Positions 39,214 through 47,269 of a DNA stretch of 64,000 nucleotides are shown in pieces. The stretch's first letter is position 1; every line of letters starts with the position of its first letter. Both the position numbers and the translations under genes were made by a program. The notes under the pieces were generated by a model, which had not been told where the DNA came from, searched no databases, and was given only the letters and a program-made list of their open reading frames with translations. The stretch covers positions 1 through 64,000 of the forward strand of contig CAKTWP010000001.1 of NCBI GenBank assembly GCA_934630705.1, given 5' to 3'. Source of the stretch: an uncultured Clostridia bacterium (GTDB lineage Bacteria; Bacillota; Clostridia; Christensenellales; Aristaeellaceae).

Positions 39214-41100
39214 ATGAACGAGCAGCTGTCCCGAAAGCTGAGCCTGCTGCCGGACTCCCCCGGCTGTTATCTGATGAAGGAGCAGGGGAAGATCATTTAC
39301 GTAGGCAAAGCCGTTAATCTGAAAAACCGCGTGCGGAGCTATTTTCATGGCCGTGACCATACCCCCAAGGTGACGGCCATGGTTTCGCATATCGACGATT
39401 TCGATATTATGCTCTGCCGCACCAACCTGGAAGCGCTGATTCTGGAATGCAATCTCATCAAGCTTCATAAGCCCTATTACAACATCCTGCTCAAGGATGA
39501 CAAGCATTATCCTTATATCCGCATTGATCTGCGCCAACCCTTTCCCAAGGCGGAGCTGGCGCGGCGGCAGGTGCAGGACGGGGCCAAATACTTCGGCCCC
39601 TATATCGGCGCCACGGCGGTGAAGGATGTGCTGGACACCCTGCGCAAGCTGTTTCCCCTGCGCACCTGTAAGCTGGCGCTGCCCCTGAAAACGCCCAAGC
39701 GCCCCTGTGTGAATTACGAGATCGGGCGGTGTCTGGGCCCCTGCGCCGGGAAATGCACAGAGGCGGAATATCGCGCGGCGGTGAACCGGGTGATGGCGTT
39801 CCTGGGGGGCAAGATTCAGGAGGTCACATCCGGGCTCCGGCAGGAAATGACGGCAGCCTCTGCGGCCATGCAGTTTGAGCGCGCCGCCATGCTCCGGGAT
39901 CAGATTCGGGATATTGAAGGATTGATGCAGCGCCAGCAGGCGATTCAGACCAGTGGGGCGGAGCAGGATGTGTTTGCCCTGTTTCAGGATGATCTGGACG
40001 CCATAGCCCAGGTGCTGTATATCCGGGGCGGCAAGATGGTGGGCGGGGATCATTTCCCACTGCCCGGAGAAGGCCGGGAGGAGAAGGGCGAGGTGCTGTT
40101 CGATTTCATCGTGCAGTATTATGATGAGCGCAAGCCCGCCCGGGAAGTGCTCTGCCCGGCGCTGCCGGAGGAGATTGCCGGAGATCTGGAGGCCTGGCTG
40201 CGCCAGAAGCGGGGCAGCGCCTGCACGCTGACCATCCCCCAGCGAGGCGATAAACGGGCGCTGACGCTGCTGGCGGAGAAGAACGCCCGGGACGCGCTGG
40301 AAAAACGCAACGCAAAAAAGCAGATTCAGCAGGAGCGCACCATCGGCGCCTGCGAAGCGCTGGGGCAAGCCCTGGGTATGTCGCAAACGCCCCATCGCAT
40401 TGAAGGCTATGATATCAGCAACACCCAGGGCGTGCTGTCCGTAGCGTCCATGGTGGTGTTTATCGATGGGGAACCCGCGCCCAAGGAATACCGGCGGTAT
40501 CGGATCAAAACGGTGGAGGGGGCCAACGATTTCGCCTCCATGAACGAAGTGCTGCTGCGACGCTTCCGCCGGGCCATGAGCGAGGACCCCAGGGAAAAAT
40601 GGCCCATGCCCGATCTGGTGCTCATCGATGGCGGCCCGGAGCAGCTTGCTTTCGCCCGGGAGGCCATGCTGAGCGCCGGGGCGGACACGGCCATGTTCGG
40701 CCTGGCCAAGCGGCTGGAAGAAATCTATCTGCCCGGTCAGGAGGAGCCCATCCTGCTGGATCATCATACCCCGGCGCTGCATTTGATTCAGCGCATCCGC
40801 GATGAAGCCCACCGCTTCGCCATCACCTATCACCGGGGGCTGCGGGGCAAGCAGAGCGTCCATAGCGCCCTGGAGGATATTCCCGGCGTGGGCCCGGCCC
40901 GGCGGCGGGCTTTGCTGCAATATTTCAAAACCGTTAAGGCCATCCGAGACGCGGACGCGGACACGCTTCTTCAGGCCCCCGGCATGACCCGCCCTGCCGC
41001 GCAGGCTGTTTATGCCTGGGCGCATCCGGAGGGGGACGGCGAAAGCGAAGGCAGCAGGAATGGGGAAAGCAAGGCGTTCCCCGGGCAAAAGCCTGAATAA
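39214..41100 (+). CDS. uvrC: Excinuclease ABC subunit C
   Basis: 628 residues. The N-terminal GIY-YIG nuclease (SPGCYLMKEQGKIIYVGKA, NLKNRVRSYF), a cysteine-containing region (CVNYEIGRCLGPCAGKC), UVR motif (AAMQFERAAMLRDQIRDIE), the RNase H-like second nuclease (GYDISNTQGVLSVASMVVF, LVLIDGGPEQL) and tandem helix-hairpin-helix (IPGVGPARRRALLQYF) are all in order. It makes both incisions in nucleotide excision repair. The ribosome site is weak, and coupling to the upstream DUF1292 gene is likely. Confidence 0.96.
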   Translation: MNEQLSRKLSLLPDSPGCYLMKEQGKIIYVGKAVNLKNRVRSYFHGRDHTPKVTAMVSHIDDFDIMLCRTNLEALILECNLIKLHKPYYNILLKDDKHYPYIRIDLRQPFPKAELARRQVQDGAKYFGPYIGATAVKDVLDTLRKLFPLRTCKLALPLKTPKRPCVNYEIGRCLGPCAGKCTEAEYRAAVNRVMAFLGGKIQEVTSGLRQEMTAASAAMQFERAAMLRDQIRDIEGLMQRQQAIQTSGAEQDVFALFQDDLDAIAQVLYIRGGKMVGGDHFPLPGEGREEKGEVLFDFIVQYYDERKPAREVLCPALPEEIAGDLEAWLRQKRGSACTLTIPQRGDKRALTLLAEKNARDALEKRNAKKQIQQERTIGACEALGQALGMSQTPHRIEGYDISNTQGVLSVASMVVFIDGEPAPKEYRRYRIKTVEGANDFASMNEVLLRRFRRAMSEDPREKWPMPDLVLIDGGPEQLAFAREAMLSAGADTAMFGLAKRLEEIYLPGQEEPILLDHHTPALHLIQRIRDEAHRFAITYHRGLRGKQSVHSALEDIPGVGPARRRALLQYFKTVKAIRDADADTLLQAPGMTRPAAQAVYAWAHPEGDGESEGSRNGESKAFPGQKPE

Positions 41101-41184
41101 ATCTGAAAAAAGCAGCAGACAGAGCGGGATGAACGCAGCTCCCGCCTCATTCTGAATGTCACATGATCGAAAGGAAGAACATTT

Positions 41185-42177
41185 TTGAGCACATCGCGTT
41201 TTGCATTGTTTGTTGATTTGGAAAACTGTGGGGCCAAGGTGGCCACGCTGAACAATATATTGGAAAAGGTGAAAATTCGCGGCGATATTCTGCTGGGTAA
41301 GGTGTATGGCTATACCGATCGATTCAGCGACCTGAAAGAGGTGCTCCTGTCCAACACGTTCACGGTGGTGCCCTCCCTGCGCTATGGCATTTCCCAGAAG
41401 AATAACGCCGATATTCTGCTGGTAATCGACGCGCTGGAAGTGGCGTATACCAACCCGCTGATCGATTCGTTCTGCATCGTGTCCGGCGACAGCGACTATA
41501 CGCCCCTGGTGGGCCGGCTCAAATCCATGGGCAAGTTCGTGCTGGGCATCAGCCGCAGCGAGGTGGCCAGCTCCATCTTCATTAACGCCTGCAACGAGTT
41601 TCAGTTTCTGGAGTCCGTATCCTCCGTCAGCCGGGATAAGCGCAGCCGTCAGAAGCAGAGCAAGGATGAGCCGCTGGATGACGCCGGGCTGAACAAGCTG
41701 CTGGAAGGCATTCTATCGGAGCAGACCGATGAGGACGAAATGTATGCCAGCGAGCTCAAGGGCGTGCTGCTGCGCCTGCGGCCGGACTTTAACGAAAAGG
41801 CCTTCGGCTGCGCCTCCTTTGGCAAGCTGCTCAACAAGCTTGCGGCCAAGTTTGGCTCCATTCGCGTGAAAAACGATAACTACAACGTGCTGGTATCCCT
41901 GAACGCGGACGCGCCGGACGCCGCCTGCAAGAAGCAATTAACCCCCGAGAACTGGCGTACCGCTTTCACCGAGCAGCTCCAGCACTATAAGGACGACGGC
42001 TTCGAGCGCATCAATCCTTCCATCCTCAAGGCGGATATTCAGGCTGCATATCCGGATTTTACCGAACGCGCCATCGGCTTCAAGCGCTTCTCGGATGTGC
42101 TCAAGCAAATGGCTAAGGACAATCTGCTGCGTCTGGAAATGGATGGACAGAAAAATATGCTGATTAAGATGCTGTAA
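41185..42177 (+). CDS. NYN-domain nuclease-like protein with two LOTUS/OST-HTH domains
   Basis: 330 residues. The NYN (PIN-like) domain has conserved acidic residues in FALFVDLENCG, ADILLVIDALE and CIVSGDSDYTPLVGRL. Two LOTUS/OST-HTH domains follow (about 165-235 ASELKGVLLRLRPDFNEKAFG; about 250-330 LKADIQAAYPDFTERAIGF). NYN domains cut RNA in studied cases, and bacterial LOTUS domains bind RNA including G-rich structures. Start is TTG at 41185 after GGAAG. It follows uvrC by 84 nt. The substrate is unknown. Confidence 0.87.
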   Translation: MSTSRFALFVDLENCGAKVATLNNILEKVKIRGDILLGKVYGYTDRFSDLKEVLLSNTFTVVPSLRYGISQKNNADILLVIDALEVAYTNPLIDSFCIVSGDSDYTPLVGRLKSMGKFVLGISRSEVASSIFINACNEFQFLESVSSVSRDKRSRQKQSKDEPLDDAGLNKLLEGILSEQTDEDEMYASELKGVLLRLRPDFNEKAFGCASFGKLLNKLAAKFGSIRVKNDNYNVLVSLNADAPDAACKKQLTPENWRTAFTEQLQHYKDDGFERINPSILKADIQAAYPDFTERAIGFKRFSDVLKQMAKDNLLRLEMDGQKNMLIKML

Positions 42178-42274
42178 CGTATCTGCCAGCATGCGAAAAT
42201 AATGGAAGAAAACGGGCGGCAATCCCGTTAAAATGGTAGAACACAGACCGGCACATCCAGATTGGAGGAATTTC

Positions 42275-43213
42275 ATGCATCCGTTTTATTCCGTTATCGT
42301 GCCCTGCTATAATGAAGAGGCCGTGCTGCAGGAGTCCCATAAGCGGCTCACACAGGTGCTTTCCGCCATGGACGGAGACTATGAAATCATCTATGTGAAC
42401 GACGGCTCCCGGGATCGGACCGCCGACATCCTGCGGGCTTTAACCGCCGCGGACGCCCACGCCAAAGCCGTTATGCTTGCCAAGAATGCCGGGCATCAGA
42501 TGGCCGTATCCGCCGGGCTGGATTATGCCTCCGGGGACGCGATCGTGATCATCGACGCGGATCTGCAGGACCCTCCGGAGGTGATCCCCGAAATGGCGAA
42601 AAAATGGCAGGCGGGAGCGCAGGTGGTATACGCCCAGCGGCGGCAGCGGGACGGCGAAACCTTCCTCAAAAAATTCACCGCCAGCGTATATTACAAGCTG
42701 CTCCATTGGCTCACCGATGGCACCACCCAGCGGGACGTAGGTGATTTCCGGCTGGTGGACCGGCAGGTGGCGGATGTGGTTCGGGGCATGCCCGAGCACG
42801 CCCGGTTCCTGCGGGGGATGTTTGCCTGGGCGGGCTTCCGTCAGGAAGCGCTGCTGTATGATCGGGATAAGCGCTTCGCCGGGGAAACCCATTACACCCT
42901 CAAAAAAATGCTGAAGCTGGCGGCGGACGGAATTTTTTCCTTCTCCTATAAGCCTCTCAAGCTTATCACCGCGTTGGGCGTCGGCTGCCTGGGGTTGAGC
43001 GGGCTGGGATTGCTGGCGCTGCTGATTCTGCTGTGCTGCGGCGTGAGCGGCGGGCTGTGGTGGCTGGCGGCGCTGATGGTGCTGCTGGCCGGCATGATTC
43101 TGGCCGGCATGGGCGTGACCGGCGAATATATCGCCCGTATCTACGATGAAACCCGAAACCGCCCGCTGTACATCGTGGGCGAAACATTGGGCTTTGACGA
43201 AAACGCACAATAA
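42275..43213 (+). CDS. Glycosyltransferase family 2, polyprenyl-phosphate type with two membrane helices
   Basis: 312 residues. A GT-A domain starts SVIVPCYNEEAVL and includes VNDGSRDRTADIL and IDADLQDPPEVI; QRRQRDGETFLKK and DFRLVDRQV follow. Two transmembrane helices end the protein (LGVGCLGLSGLGLLALLIL; ALMVLLAGMILAGM) before YIARIYDETRNRPLYIV. This is the architecture of DPM1/GtrB-like enzymes that load a sugar onto undecaprenyl phosphate. ATG at 42275 has GGAGG. The sugar is unknown. A weak hairpin (AACGGG / CCCGTT) precedes it. Confidence 0.9.
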   Translation: MHPFYSVIVPCYNEEAVLQESHKRLTQVLSAMDGDYEIIYVNDGSRDRTADILRALTAADAHAKAVMLAKNAGHQMAVSAGLDYASGDAIVIIDADLQDPPEVIPEMAKKWQAGAQVVYAQRRQRDGETFLKKFTASVYYKLLHWLTDGTTQRDVGDFRLVDRQVADVVRGMPEHARFLRGMFAWAGFRQEALLYDRDKRFAGETHYTLKKMLKLAADGIFSFSYKPLKLITALGVGCLGLSGLGLLALLILLCCGVSGGLWWLAALMVLLAGMILAGMGVTGEYIARIYDETRNRPLYIVGETLGFDENAQ

Positions 43214-43317
43214 GACAATAGCGCCATGTATCTTCATCAGGAGCCTGTTTTGAAGGTCAAAACTGCTCCCGATTCCCCCGCTCCCAAAATGATGAGGACA
43301 TTTGTTTTACATCAGTA

Positions 43318-43375
43318 ATGCGCCCCAGACGGGAGAGAAATGAAGGGTCATTTCTTTCCGTGATCTGGGGCGCAT
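43318..43375. repeat. Convergent-junction palindrome R4 (ATGCGCCCC family)
   Basis: ATGCGCCCCAGAC...GAGAGAAATGA pairs with TCATTTCTTTC...GATCTGGGGCGCAT. It lies between the glycosyltransferase gene and the convergent CorC-type gene. The upstream flank ATCAGTA is shared with R5. Bases 43376-43488 hold nothing I recognise. Confidence 0.85.
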
Positions 43376-43488
43376 TGTTTGTATCTTTTTCTTCAACCGT
43401 GGGACGCATCGTTTGTTTTTTCCCGTTCCAGGGCACATGTTCATGGGACGAAACCCACGATTGGCCCAGCTGCTTTCCTGGAAAGGAA

Positions 43489-43530
43489 GCGGGGGAACCA
43501 TTCTCTGGACACAAAGAACAGCTCCCCCGC
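43489..43530 (-). terminator. Possible terminator hairpin after the CorC-type gene
   Basis: Stem GCGGGGGAA / CTCCCCCGC with a long loop, 24 nt after the stop. There is no good T-run, so it is only a candidate. Confidence 0.35.
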
Positions 43531-43553
43531 ATTGATTCATTGATCTTCCATCG

Positions 43554-44846
43554 TTATTTTCCCGCAGCGGCGGCCTTTGGCGCGGGAGCGCTTTCAGCCG
43601 CGGCAGGGGCGGCCGGAGCGGGCCGGAGGAGCACTTCCTCCACATGCCGTTCATCCGCCTTGAGCACCTCAAACTGCCAATCGCCGCAGGGAATCACATC
43701 CCCGGGCTTGGGAATCCGCTCGGCCAGCTGCATCACAAAGCCGCCCACCGTACTGGCGTCCGCATCCTCGCCGATGCCAAAACGTTCTTCCAGTTCTTCC
43801 AGCGGCGCGCTGCCCAGAATGCGCCATTCCCCATTCTTGCCCTGCTGCAGCTCCACTTCGATCTCATCGTGTTCATCCCAGATTTCGCCCACCAGCTCCT
43901 CCAGAATGTCCTCCATGGTCACGATGCCCACGGTTCCGCCGTATTCATCGGCCACAATGGCCATCTGAGACTTGGTCTTTTGCAGCAGACGCATCAGATC
44001 GCTGATCTTCACGGTCTCGGGCACATACACGGCTGCCTTGATGATCTCCTGCCAGTTGCCCTTATCCTCCCGCAGCTTGCGGTAAAAATCCTTCTGGTGA
44101 ATCACGCCCACGATTTTGTCCAGCGTTTCCTCATAAACGGGCAGACGGGAATAGCCGCTCTTTTCAAATTCCTCGGCCACTTCCTGCGCCGTGGCGTCCG
44201 CCGCCACGCCCTCCACCCGCACCCGGGGGGTAAGGATGTCCGCCACGTCCAGATCGTGAAATTCAATGGCGCTGCGAAGCAGCTCGCTCTCCTCGGCATT
44301 CATGCCGCCGTCATGCTCCACTTCTTCCACCAGCGTAATCAGCTCATCCTGGGTCAGCCGCCGGTCGTCCTTGACCTTGAACAGCTTGGACAGCAGCTTC
44401 TTCCATTGCGCAAACAGCCAGTTCACAGGCCGGAGTACCATGGTAAGCAGCTTCACCACCGGGGCTACTCGCATGGCGAAGGTTTCCGGCGCTTCCTTGG
44501 CCAGGCTCTTGGGCGTCACCTCGCCGAAGATCAGCACCGCCACGGTCATCACTGCCGTGGACACCGTCACGCCCGCCGAGCCAATCAGGTTCACAAACAG
44601 AACCGTGCCGATAGACGCCAGCGCGATATTCACAATGTTGTTGCCCACCAGGATGGTGGACAGCAGGTTGTCATATTGATCGGCCAGAGCCAGGGCCTGC
44701 CCCGCCCGCTTGTTGCCCTGATCCGCCAGGCTTTTGAGCCGGGTTTTGTTCAGCGAAGAAAAGGCCGTTTCCGTGGCCGAGAAAAAGGCCGACATGCATA
44801 GCAGCAACACCATCAGAAGCAGCTGCATGATCATTCCGTTATCCAT
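43554..44846 (-). CDS. CNNM/CorC-type membrane protein (DUF21, CBS pair, transporter-associated domain)
   Basis: 430 residues. A DUF21 transmembrane domain with helices (LLLMVLLLCMSAFFSATETAF, VNIALASIGTVLFVNLIG) and GEVTPKSLAKE covers 1-200. Two CBS domains (about 205-330, ending DEYGGTVGIVTMEDILEELVGEI) and a CorC/HlyC domain follow. The end is a low-complexity A/P tail. This family (often called hemolysin, CorC, YhdP) is linked to magnesium or cobalt export. It is transcribed alone behind an attenuator-like leader, which suggests metal or metabolite control. ATG at 44846 follows GGAGG. Confidence 0.93.
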   Translation of the reverse strand: MDNGMIMQLLLMVLLLCMSAFFSATETAFSSLNKTRLKSLADQGNKRAGQALALADQYDNLLSTILVGNNIVNIALASIGTVLFVNLIGSAGVTVSTAVMTVAVLIFGEVTPKSLAKEAPETFAMRVAPVVKLLTMVLRPVNWLFAQWKKLLSKLFKVKDDRRLTQDELITLVEEVEHDGGMNAEESELLRSAIEFHDLDVADILTPRVRVEGVAADATAQEVAEEFEKSGYSRLPVYEETLDKIVGVIHQKDFYRKLREDKGNWQEIIKAAVYVPETVKISDLMRLLQKTKSQMAIVADEYGGTVGIVTMEDILEELVGEIWDEHDEIEVELQQGKNGEWRILGSAPLEELEERFGIGEDADASTVGGFVMQLAERIPKPGDVIPCGDWQFEVLKADERHVEEVLLRPAPAAPAAAESAPAPKAAAAGK

Positions 44847-45018
44847 GAAAAAACTTCCTCCATTTCCAATTCAGAACACAAAAAAGCATACCATCGTCCC
44901 TTGGACATGGCATGCCTATGTTAAATATTCACATCGGTGAACATCTGTTATGACGCTACAACCGCCATAATCGCCCTCCACGAGGCGACCACACTCCTTC
45001 CAAGTTTAAGTAGTATCG
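44847..45018 (-). promoter_or_regulatory. Structured leader with internal terminator, candidate riboswitch of unknown class
   Basis: The transcript from the promoter at 45019-45047 has about 170 nt before the ATG. It contains a stem in TCGCCTC-GTG-GAGGGCGA, a stem ATGTTCAC-CGAT-GTGAATAT, and then a strong terminator 35 nt before the coding region. A terminator in front of the gene it would block is the mark of transcription attenuation. I compared it by eye with M-box, yybP-ykoY, fluoride, T-box and other known consensus sequences and found no match. Confidence 0.6.
44880..44917 (-). terminator. Leader terminator (attenuator)
   Basis: Minus strand stem of about 13 bp with one bulge (GCATGCCATGTCC / GGACGATGGTATGC, loop AAG) followed by six T, located between promoter and start codon. 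Confidence 0.85.
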
Positions 45019-45047
45019 ATTATAGCATGTCCGTGGTGGTTCGTCAA
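45019..45047 (-). promoter_or_regulatory. Promoter of the CorC-type gene
   Basis: Minus strand: TTGACG (45042-45047), 17 nt, TATAAT (45019-45024). Confidence 0.85.
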
Positions 45048-45173
45048 TGGGGTGTCGGCAATGGAAATGTAAAAATTTTTCCCAATTAGCCGGGTAATTG
45101 CCTGTACCGGGGCATACTCTTAAAGGAAACAAAGCAGGAAAGGGGCGCGCGGCCCGGGCCGCGCAACGCTGGC

Positions 45174-46505
45174 ATGGGCAAATATTTCGGCACCGACGGC
45201 TTCCGAGGGGAAGCCAACAAAACCCTCACGGTGGAGCATGCCTTCAAAATCGGCCGATTTATCGGCCATTATTACGGCCGGGGCCGCAAGGCCCGAATCG
45301 TGCTGGGCAAGGATACCCGCCTGAGCAGCTACATGTTTGAATACGCCCTGGCGGCAGGCGCTGCCGCGTCCGGGGCGGACGTGTATCTGCTCCATGTGAC
45401 CACCACGCCGTCGGTGGCCTACGTAACGCGAATCGAGGGGTTCGACTGCGGCGTGATGATTTCCGCCAGCCATAACCCCTTTTCTGATAACGGCATCAAG
45501 CTCCTCAGCGGTCAGGGCGAAAAAATGCCCGACGCCGTGACGGATCAGATCGAGGCGTATCTGGACGGCCAGACCCCCGCATTTTCTTATGCCGTCGGCG
45601 GGCAGATCGGCCGGACGGTGGACCACGCTGCCGGGCGCAACCGCTACATCGGCTATCTGATTTCACTGGCCACCCACTCCTTCCGGGGGGTGAAGGTGGG
45701 GCTGGACTGCGCCAACGGCAGCACCTGGATGATCGCCAAGGCCGTGTTTGACGCGCTGGGCGCGGACACCTACGTGCTCAGCAATCAGCCCAACGGCGTG
45801 AACATCAATCTCCATTGCGGCTCCACCCATCCCCAGGCCCTGCAGGCCTTTGTGCAGGAAAAGGGGCTGGATGTGGGCTTCGCCTTTGACGGGGACGGGG
45901 ATCGCTGCCTGGCTGTGGATGCCCAGGGCCGATTGATCACCGGGGACATGATGCTCTATATCTACGGCGCATACATGAAGCAAAAAGGCAAGCTGACCAC
46001 CAATACGGTGGTATCCACCGTGATGAGCAATATGGGCCTTGGCAAAGCGCTGGAAAAAGCGGGCATCGACTGGATGCAGACCCAGGTGGGTGACCGGTTC
46101 GTGTATGAAGCCATGCGCGCCGGCGGGCATCTGCTGGGCGGCGAGGAAAGCGGCCACATCATCTTCGCCAAGTACGCCACCACAGGCGATGGCATCCTCA
46201 CCGCCATCAAGCTGATGCAGGCCATGCTGGATCAAAAGCAGCCTCTTTCCAAGCTGGCCGAGCCCATCACCCTCTATCCGCAGATATTGCGGAACGTGAC
46301 CGTGGCGGACAAGGACGCGGCGCTGGCGCGGACCGATGTGCAGGCAGCGCTGCAGGCGGCCCGGAAACGGATGGGTGCGGGCGGCCGGGTGCTCCTGCGC
46401 AAAAGCGGCACAGAGCCGGTGATCCGGGTGATGGCAGAAAGCGCGGATGAAGGGTTATGCCGCCAGTGCGTGGAGGAAATCGTCCGGGTGCTGGAGAAAT
46501 CATGA
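45174..46505 (+). CDS. glmM: Phosphoglucosamine mutase GlmM
   Basis: 443 residues. GKYFGTDGFRGEAN is the GlmM N-terminal signature. The active-site phosphoserine lies in MISASHNPFSDNG (S99), the metal loop is DGDGDR, the sugar loop GEESGHI, and the phosphate-binding loop RKSGTEPVIRVM. It converts glucosamine 6-phosphate to the 1-phosphate for UDP-GlcNAc. ATG at 45174; the ribosome site is poor, and the upstream start is GC-rich. It is followed by a hexapeptide-repeat gene, probably co-transcribed. Confidence 0.96.
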   Translation: MGKYFGTDGFRGEANKTLTVEHAFKIGRFIGHYYGRGRKARIVLGKDTRLSSYMFEYALAAGAAASGADVYLLHVTTTPSVAYVTRIEGFDCGVMISASHNPFSDNGIKLLSGQGEKMPDAVTDQIEAYLDGQTPAFSYAVGGQIGRTVDHAAGRNRYIGYLISLATHSFRGVKVGLDCANGSTWMIAKAVFDALGADTYVLSNQPNGVNINLHCGSTHPQALQAFVQEKGLDVGFAFDGDGDRCLAVDAQGRLITGDMMLYIYGAYMKQKGKLTTNTVVSTVMSNMGLGKALEKAGIDWMQTQVGDRFVYEAMRAGGHLLGGEESGHIIFAKYATTGDGILTAIKLMQAMLDQKQPLSKLAEPITLYPQILRNVTVADKDAALARTDVQAALQAARKRMGAGGRVLLRKSGTEPVIRVMAESADEGLCRQCVEEIVRVLEKS

Positions 46506-46530
46506 AAGAAACGAAAGGAGATGGGCCGCC

Positions 46531-47196
46531 ATGCTGACTGCGCCTGAATTATTCGATCTGAACCACACCCTGGCTGCGCCGCTGCTGGCGCGTTTTCGCT
46601 ATCCCTGGGAGGCGCTGGATGGGCTCAGGGACTTTCTGCTTGCGCTGGGGCCGTCCCTGCCGGAAGCGGAATATGCCCATCCGGCCCCGGACGTATGGAT
46701 TGCCCGCCGGGCCAGCGTGCATCCATCAGCGGTTATTGACGGGCCCTGCATCATTGGCCCGGGCACGGAGATACGTCCCTGTGCGTTCATCCGAGGCAGC
46801 GTGCTGGCCGGGGAACATACGGTGATCGGCAACTCCACGGAGCTGAAAAACTGCATTCTCTTTGACCGGGCGCAGGCGCCGCATTTCAATTATGTGGGCG
46901 ATTCCATTTTAGGCTTCCGGGCGCATCTGGGAGCCGGGGCCGTCACCTCCAACGTGAAGGGAGATCAGACCCCTGCGGTCGTCCACGGGCCGGAAGGTCC
47001 CATCCCTACCGGGCGCAGAAAGCTGGGCGCCATGGTGGGCGATTTTGGCGAAATCGGCTGTCACGGGGTGCTCAATCCCGGCACGGTGCTGGGCAGGGGC
47101 GTGCAGGTGTATCCCCTGTGCAGCGTGCGGGGATATGTGGAACCGGAGCAGATCTGGAAGGGCGAGGGCAGGGTGGTGCCCAAAGAAAAAAGATAA
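46531..47196 (+). CDS. Left-handed beta-helix protein related to the GlmU acetyltransferase half
   Basis: 221 residues. Hexapeptide repeats begin near residue 65 (HPSAVIDGPCIIGPGTEIRP) and continue to the end (IGCHGVLNPGTVLGRGVQVYP). NSTELKNCILFDRAQAPHFNY and GDSILG resemble the GlmU C-terminal region. The uridyltransferase half of GlmU is absent. It starts 25 nt after glmM (ATG 46531, AAAGGAG site). Such proteins are often annotated as UDP-GlcNAc pyrophosphorylase, but only the transferase-like half is seen here, so glucosamine 1-phosphate acetylation is the reasonable guess. Confidence 0.82.
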   Translation: MLTAPELFDLNHTLAAPLLARFRYPWEALDGLRDFLLALGPSLPEAEYAHPAPDVWIARRASVHPSAVIDGPCIIGPGTEIRPCAFIRGSVLAGEHTVIGNSTELKNCILFDRAQAPHFNYVGDSILGFRAHLGAGAVTSNVKGDQTPAVVHGPEGPIPTGRRKLGAMVGDFGEIGCHGVLNPGTVLGRGVQVYPLCSVRGYVEPEQIWKGEGRVVPKEKR

Positions 47197-47205
47197 AGGA
47201 GCGGC

Positions 47206-47234
47206 TTGCATTTGCCGCCGGGGCATGCTATGAT
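47206..47234 (+). promoter_or_regulatory. Promoter of the FAD enzyme gene
   Basis: TTGCAT (47206-47211), 17 nt, TATGAT (47229-47234), about 35 nt before the ATG. Confidence 0.65.
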
Positions 47235-47269
47235 ACAAAAAAACGGAAAATACCAAGGAGGCATGACCC

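Noticed and set aside
44847..45018. M-box (ykoK) magnesium riboswitch
   Set aside because: The gene family would fit, but the conserved M-box sequence blocks are not present. The leader is kept as an unclassified candidate.
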